Source of the DNA: Spisula solida
Taxonomy: Eukaryota; Mollusca; Bivalvia; Venerida; Mactridae
Reading direction: 5' to 3'
NCBI GenBank assembly: GCA_947247005.1
Contig: OX365950.1
Coordinates: 11,296,720 to 11,360,719 of the forward strand
Length of the DNA: 64,000 nt
The translations under genes were made by a program, and so were the position numbers. The notes below the pieces were generated by a model. The model saw nothing but the letters and a program-made list of their open reading frames with translations. It did no database searches and was not told the DNA's origin. Position 1 is the first letter of the stretch; each line of letters starts with the position of its first letter. Shown in pieces: positions 57,901 through 64,000 of the stretch.

Positions 57901-60900
57901 TGTAGTTGCATTGCATTTATTCTAATTGTGCAATGTTTCTGCACTGCAATAACTGCTGGTATCAAATCATCTATGAACACCGGGTACCCCAGCTTGTAAA
58001 CATACCAACGATGGAGTCATTGTTAGTCATCAGGTTTGTATGGGAAGATGAAGTTACAAATCCTAATTCCTTGTTTGTTGGATGTGTCATTTGTTGGGCT
58101 TGTTCGGTATTTTAACTTGTTGTTATATTTTCAGTTGAACAAGTCACTGATATTGAAGAAAGCTATTGATTATATCAATCATTTGAAGAATCATAATGAG
58201 AGGTTGAAGAGGGAGAATATGCAACTCAAAATGGCCGCTCAGAAACAGAGTAAGTTATTCTTGTGTTCATTATCATTCAGTAGGAGATGGAAACTTGTTT
58301 TTAATATCTTGCCCCAAACAATCGTGTCTACAGCCTACATGCTATGTCATTTATAGTATAGTTTAACTAAGTGATAAACTACCTGGTTTGAATTTTACAA
58401 TTTGACATAGTTTATTTTATATTTACAGTCAGGGTAACATTATTGCCATGCTATTAGTTCAAAATATTAGAACTTTCAGTTATGAGATCAAAAAATTACT
58501 ACTTTCAGACTTGGCAGAGTTACTGTTGCTATCTAAGGATACTTCAAACGACGATATTGGAATGTTGACTCCACCTGGATCGGATATAAACAGTGACAGT
58601 GATAACTCACCACCTGGTAGTCCAGCCTATGATGAAATGGGTAAGATTAATGATTCATAAAGTGTTTCAGTTAGGTTTTGAAAAACTATGAGTCTTTCCT
58701 TCTGAACTAGATGAATCAATATAAAAAAAAAGTATTTTCTAAATTTAATGAACCCCAACCCAATTCATGAGTCAGAAACTCGGGACTCAACTCACATAAA
58801 AATGAAACGCTGTCAAAATGAAATTTTAATCTTGTGTATTTTGTTACATAGTTTTAAGACCACAAATCGAACCTTATAATACTTTTTTCTACCATCTTAG
58901 ATTTTTTGTATATAATTGTTATATACGGTACATGTTCTCTCACAGAAATGGAGTCAAGTATGAATGGAGGATTTTCTAACAATGGAATGGCAGACAAGAC
59001 GAGATTTACCCTGTGTGTGTTCATGCTAGGTGTACTGGCCTTCAATCCATTTGGTAGAATGTTTGATTCTAGTGGTTTACCTGGTTCCCAGTCGTACCAG
59101 TCAGGATTTGCTGGCAGACAACTTCAAGGAATGGAAGAAATGGATGGTATGTGTAATATAAAACATTTTCTATTTGTGTAGTGACCCAGAAGTGGAAGTC
59201 TGATGCTTGAGAAGATGTTGGTATTGTGGACACCAGGTTATATAACTTTCATGATTAGTGTATGAATTAGTTTGGAAATTACACTTGTTTATAAGCTTTC
59301 TCCGAAACACTTGCTTTTGAGTTCTGAACTCCTAACAGCTTAGTCTTAACACTTTGGACTAATTTTCGTTGACATTGCTTCGAAAGAATTTGTAAATGAA
59401 GTTACAGATACAAGCTTTTCTTCACTGTTACTTTGTGGACATATGAAATCCCCGTGTAAAACAAGTATCTGGATTCTGCCTGACAGGTAATAACAGAACA
59501 ACATACAATATTGTGAGAAGATCTGATGTTTTTCTGTTGTTATTGATGAATTGTGCTAAATGTTTACAGGTACATGGTCACTCTGGAATTCTGGGCTGGT
59601 TCCCACTCTATTGTTATGGTTAGTCAATGGTTTGGTGGTTGCTGTCGTACTGGCTCGCCTGTTCATATTTGGGGAACCAGTAACTAACAAGAACAGTGAG
59701 GCTTCAACCGCTTATTGGAGACACAGGAACCAGGCTGAACAAGACTCGACAAGAGTAAGTGGCTTGATTGATGCATAATTGAATGATATTAATAATATCT
59801 CTGGATACTTAATTTAACAAAATTAGACTATGCCTATGATCTTGTACGTAGCTGCCATGTACAACTTCACTTGTGACAGATTTTGTAAAACCCTTCAAAA
59901 ATTGTGTTATACCTACCCTTTGTCGTCCGGGATACTCAATAGCTCCATAGGCACCCTCACCCCTAAAATTCTTTAATACAGTTTGTCTCACTCTACTTTC
60001 TGTCTGTATAAATTTCGAGTGTAAGTTCTTTACTAGTATTACCTTATACAAAACACAATTGGGGAAAGGAGAACAACACATTGAACAATGGGATGTATTA
60101 CCTTAAAATAAAATGTATCGTCAGTAGACAATAATTAGACAATGTTATGATAATAAATTAATTTGATTTGGACTTGCTTGATTTTACAGGGTGACTATTC
60201 TGCTGCTGCTAATCAATGGAGACTGGCATTGAAGGCACTTGGTCGACCTTTACCTACATCAAAACTGGATCTGACAGCAAGTCTTGTATGGCAAACCTTC
60301 CGTCAGGTGTTTCACAAGATTTATATTGGACGTTGGTTGTTCTGTAGAGCCGGACATGTCAGAAGGAAGGTTGTGGAAACATCAGACGTGAGGAACTCGG
60401 CTAGAGACGCCGCCATCGCTTATTTCCAGATACATCAACTTCACCTATCAGGTAGGACATTCTTTACACTACGTATTTGGTCAGCTAGTATTGTCTATCA
60501 GACTTTATGAAAGTTGGCAAAAACAATAGAACATTTGGTCCGATAATGTCTTGCAAACTGCCGGACCAAACGCAAAACTGCTGGACAAAAAAAAATTGTT
60601 AAAAACATTTTTTTTGGAACTCAAAATAAATGTTTTAACACGCAATTTTTGTCTAATTTAACTAACCAGCTATGATATATCATCCATTTTTCATGGAAAG
60701 TATGTGTTTTCCCATTTCTTTATACTCTGTGCAGACGGCCGCACTTAAATCAATCGTTTTACATGCCAGGGCTAGCTCTGGCTCAAAATTCTGTTGGGCC
60801 AATTTTTTAACCGTAATAGCGGCTGGGGGCCGCGAGGGCCCCCGGTTGGTCCAGGGCGAAGCCTTGGCTGGGGGACCAGGGGGCCAGAGGCCCCCGGAAG

Positions 60901-63806
60901 CTCCTGCTATTTTGCTGTTTGAGAACAGTAAAATCCACTATGAGATATATCATTTCACCTTATATTCAGTCTTGAGAAACCCTGAATTGTAACTATTTTA
61001 ATAGTATAAAACTTTATCAATTTGACAAAGATGTATAGTCATGTATGTTTGTTTTCTATGTGAAATATTTTTGTTGTTCATTTGAATGATTCAATGAATG
61101 TAGACTTCTGTTTAAGTTATTATTTTTTCCTGTATCTCCATGTCTAAGAAACTTATAAAAGTTATATGTATAATGAATGAATGACAGAAACAAAATAGCA
61201 TTTTAGAACTTTTTCACGTTTATTCTCTATAGCACAACACAAAGTGACATTTCAAAAGTGGCATTAAAACATGCATCCTAAATGATTCAAAATGATACCA
61301 ACAATAATTAAATTAGTATAAACTATATGGGTACAAGTTCTATCTTGATGATGACACATTGTTTTTGCGAGGGGACTTGACACACAAGTTATATAAATTT
61401 TGTGAAGATATTTTTTAACTTGAGACTAAAGTCTACATCCCTTGTGCGATATGCTGTAGCCAGTCAGCAAAGTTCTGTCTTTGAAGCAGCTTCTGCTGCT
61501 GACCAACAAACTTGCTAAGTTCCAACACAAGTCCACATAAAGTGTGATCATGAACAATTGCAAATTGGTAGGTTTAAGTGGGAAACTTGTTTAGAAGCCT
61601 GTGGCAGATTTTGTTGGCATCCTGACATCTAGAAGACTTGACATCACAGCTGATCCACCATTTATCACAATACACTGTTGAATCTGAAAAAAATAAGACC
61701 AATACAAAATTTAACAGAAAATATAAAGATGTAAGTGTGTGTGAGTTATACAACCCTACTTAAAAACTGCATTGTCCGAAAATACGAATATCCGAAAATG
61801 CGGTCACTTCAGAATTGACAAATTTTCTTTAAAAGTTGACCGTCGAGATTTTCGAGGAATATAAGTCAAATTATGTTTTAAAACGTCAAAGGCTATCCAC
61901 ACACAATGTTTATGGGTTAATTTATCGGGTAAAACACCAAAACTAACGTTATTTTAGCTTAGAAAATGCACGAAAATGAAGTCACGTGATCCGCTGTTTT
62001 TTTCACGTCAATTTCTTCACAAATAAATACGATTCCCTGGATAAACTGGCGTAAAAAAACTTTTTAAATGGTAATATAATGATTAAGACTGAATAATTCA
62101 ATGTTGAAAAATACGATCAATAATTACCTGATTTATGACTAGGATCATGCGTTTATCGCATTTCAGATTCGTGACCCGTGACGGTCAATCGACAATTTCT
62201 TTCATCAGTCAATCAGGCCGCCTTTGATTAGACAATCATCCGCTAATTATCTCACAAACTGTCATAAACACAGTCATGTATAGTTTGTTTGTTTAACAAG
62301 CTGTTTATTGACCTAATTTTATGACACGTGGACTGTGTCTACCAGTTTTCGTTCATTTAGCGTCGCTCGTAACAGTTGATTGTAAAACCAGTCTAGAAAA
62401 AATCTCGAGCGTGCTATTTTTAGTAACTGGATTTTCCAATATTTGTAAAGTCATACTTTTCGATGGTTCGGGCCAATTTGATTTTTTTCGGGCCAATTTT
62501 GATTTCTTCGGGCCATTGGCCCGATTGGCCCGCGACAGCGCGAGCCCTGCATGCTCCCGCATCGTCTTCGTCGTTTATCGACGCCATTTTTGTTTTGACA
62601 GTTGTGGATAAAGGCCGGTCAGTCGGGCCGGTTCTGGACTGAAAAACGGCGGACCGTATCAAAATATGCCGGACTTGTCCGTCGGACCGGCGACTTTCAG
62701 AATGACTGGTCTATCAGTACTCAGAATGCTAGTGGTGAATTCACATTCTTGTGTATCAATATAACATGAAATGCCAAACTTGTGAATCTGTATACCAGTA
62801 AGAATAAAGTATCAGATTAAGGTACTTCACCTCCGAAACTTGGCCTGGAACCAGTCAATAGCATCTCGAGTATTCAAACTAGTCAATGTTATGCTTGAAA
62901 TTGGACCATATATTGTTTACTGTGAATATTAGTTTTTGTAAATGACGTTCAAAACAATGGAAACAAACATACATGTTTGTCATATTATTGTGCACAAATT
63001 CTTTGTTTCCCAATTAAGATCAGATTTGCTCAGTCTGCTTCTACACTGTTGTGACTGATTCATTGAACATTTTGAAGGATTTGACAATGCCAAAAAATGC
63101 ATGGGTTAAGTGTCCAAAAATAAGTTTTGTCTTTAGTTTCCTTATGTAAAGTGACAATTTTTCTGGATTTCAGGATTTTCAAAATTTCTTACTTGAACTG
63201 TTAATATAAACTTGACATACTGTTTACCACATTTAATTAATTATACAACTTTTATTTAGGTTTGATACCAGGAAGTTACATGTGGGGATTGAACCTCGGT
63301 ATGTGTGCTGTCAATATGGCAGAAGCTGCTGGAGATGCTGTACCTGGTGCAACTATGGCAGAAATCTACATAGCTGTTGCCCTCCGTGTCACACTGGGAA
63401 AATTGAAGTTTATGGCTGTAAGTTTAATTTTCCCCACTTAGTTAAAAGCACCTACATTTCTGTTTTCTGGCAATGCAACTCAGTATTTTTAAAAATTGTA
63501 ATTGTTGCTTTTCTATTATAAAGATAACATTAATAAATAAAATTTGAAACGCAAGTTCCTTTTTTCTTGTCTACACAGGCCAGTGGTCCCTAGAATATTC
63601 AATTGATCCATATTTGAAGATTTTTTAAAATTATTTATTTCAGAGATATTTCCTGAGCTGTGCCCGGTACACGATGTCACATTGTTTAGATCAGGTACCA
63701 GCCTGTGTTCAGTGGTTATGTCATCCTGAAGGTCATAGATTCTTTGTTGATCAGGACTGGAAACTTGGTTGTAAGGAAAGTGTTTTCACCACTTGCCCTT
63801 CTGAAG
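54978..63806 (+). CDS. SREBF: Sterol regulatory element-binding protein (SREBP), 3' end beyond window
   Basis: Ten exons, 54978-55086, 56085-56710, 57051-57551, 58135-58249, 58509-58640, 58946-59146, 59570-59754, 60190-60451, 63260-63417 and 63644-63806, give about 817 codons in one frame. Domains: an acidic N-terminal activation segment; glutamine-rich tracts (about residues 150-240); bHLH-LZ starting [20 protein letters not shown] with the SREBP-specific tyrosine; an FBW7-type degron, [27 protein letters not shown], the first membrane segment with the Site-2 cleavage region and NP motif; a short lumenal loop; a second membrane segment, [20 protein letters not shown]; and the regulatory domain that binds SCAP ([16 protein letters not shown]). 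It is an ER-membrane transcription factor for sterol and fatty-acid genes. An in-frame ATG at 54951 is an alternative start. The vertebrate SREBF1/2 split does not apply, so one symbol is given. Confidence 0.95.
55465..55740. repeat. C-rich interspersed repeat in SREBF intron 1
   Basis: 'taatgcaccagtcaattgaaaccacagctcccccaacccggg' followed by 'ccccg'-rich blocks and 'cctacactcgcccgccag' contrasts with the AT-rich surroundings and has no reading frame. It looks like a transposon-derived repeat; I cannot name the family. Confidence 0.4.
56440..56565 (+). repeat. CAG/CAA microsatellites in SREBF exon 2
   Basis: Two mixed CAA/CAG runs (about 56444-56486 and 56521-56562) encode Q tracts of roughly a dozen residues each, separated by a [14 protein letters not shown] segment. 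Interruption by CAA stabilises such tracts against slippage. Confidence 0.9.
60767..62549. mobile_element. hAT-like non-autonomous transposon with CATGC duplication in SREBF intron 8
   Basis: The left end CAGGGCTAGC... 'gggccaattttttaa' and the right end, whose complement is CAGGGCTCGCGCTG... 'gggccaatggccc', are inverted repeats. CATGC lies at 60762-60766 and 62550-62554. The interior includes a G/C-rich block (60830-60900) and AT-rich sequence, with no transposase visible. It is 1783 bp. Confidence 0.65.
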
Positions 63807-64000
63807 GTTAGTTACATCATCCGCATTCTTATAGACTCTCACTTTAACTAAAAACACTTAAAAAACAAGAACATTCTTGTATTAGATGTGCTTGTTGCTT
63901 TAATATACTAGTAAGAAATGTTGAAAATGTACGATGGTTAATAAGTGAAATCATTTTAAGATCTTAAGACCTGTGAAAAGGCTTATGGTGTTAACTCATT

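Noticed and set aside
62321..62662. ORFs near the GGGCCAATT repeats in SREBF intron 8
   Set aside because: They straddle the terminal repeat of an hAT-like element and its flank. No transposase motif or splice context supports them.

Overview
The window is eukaryotic nuclear DNA: AT-rich, with small GT-AG-spliced exons, several-kb introns, poly(A) signals and many MITEs, tRNA-like SINEs, mariner/hAT remnants and minisatellites. The gene set is bilaterian. Gene structure and repeat style (including frequent tacatgta) suggest a lophotrochozoan, most likely a mollusc; the exact taxon is inference.

Layout, left to right: (1) the last three visible exons of acylglycerol kinase AGK (+, 656-3363), entering from the left. 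(2) A complete ten-coding-exon SUPT7L, the SAGA/STAGA histone-fold subunit (-, 15318-4997), convergent with AGK. (3) A complete nine-coding-exon TTC29, a ciliary/sperm-tail TPR protein (+, 19385-27091), head-to-head with SUPT7L across a short shared promoter. (4) Two complete seven-exon SQSTM1/p62 paralogs in tandem (-, 36196-30591 and 54622-46709). They have identical intron phases but strongly diverged central regions, and about 10 kb of foldback elements, minisatellites and a 3.4-kb satellite lies between them. (5) SREBF (SREBP), head-to-head with the second p62 copy (+, 54978-63806, running off the right edge), with bHLH-LZ, two membrane segments and part of the regulatory domain. Every intron phase in the reconstructed genes closes in frame; reconstructed lengths are 399 aa (SUPT7L), 511 aa (TTC29), 523 and 538 aa (p62 copies) and about 817 codons of SREBP.

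The genes are not an operon. The neighbourhood is notable for two compact bidirectional promoters. The p62-B/SREBF one, 355 bp between start codons, holds an SRE-like site 16 bp from an inverted CCAAT box plus a TCATGTGA M-box. That suggests SREBP self-regulation and MiT/TFE control of p62.

The strongest unusual observations are: the tandem p62 duplication with different low-complexity inserts; a 48-bp minisatellite that has multiplied a complete SUPT7L 3' splice site five times, with the upstream copies carrying in-frame stops; the SRE/CCAAT module; a 1.2-kb element built of degenerate short palindromes; and CAGG-ended transposons with 5-6-bp target duplications.
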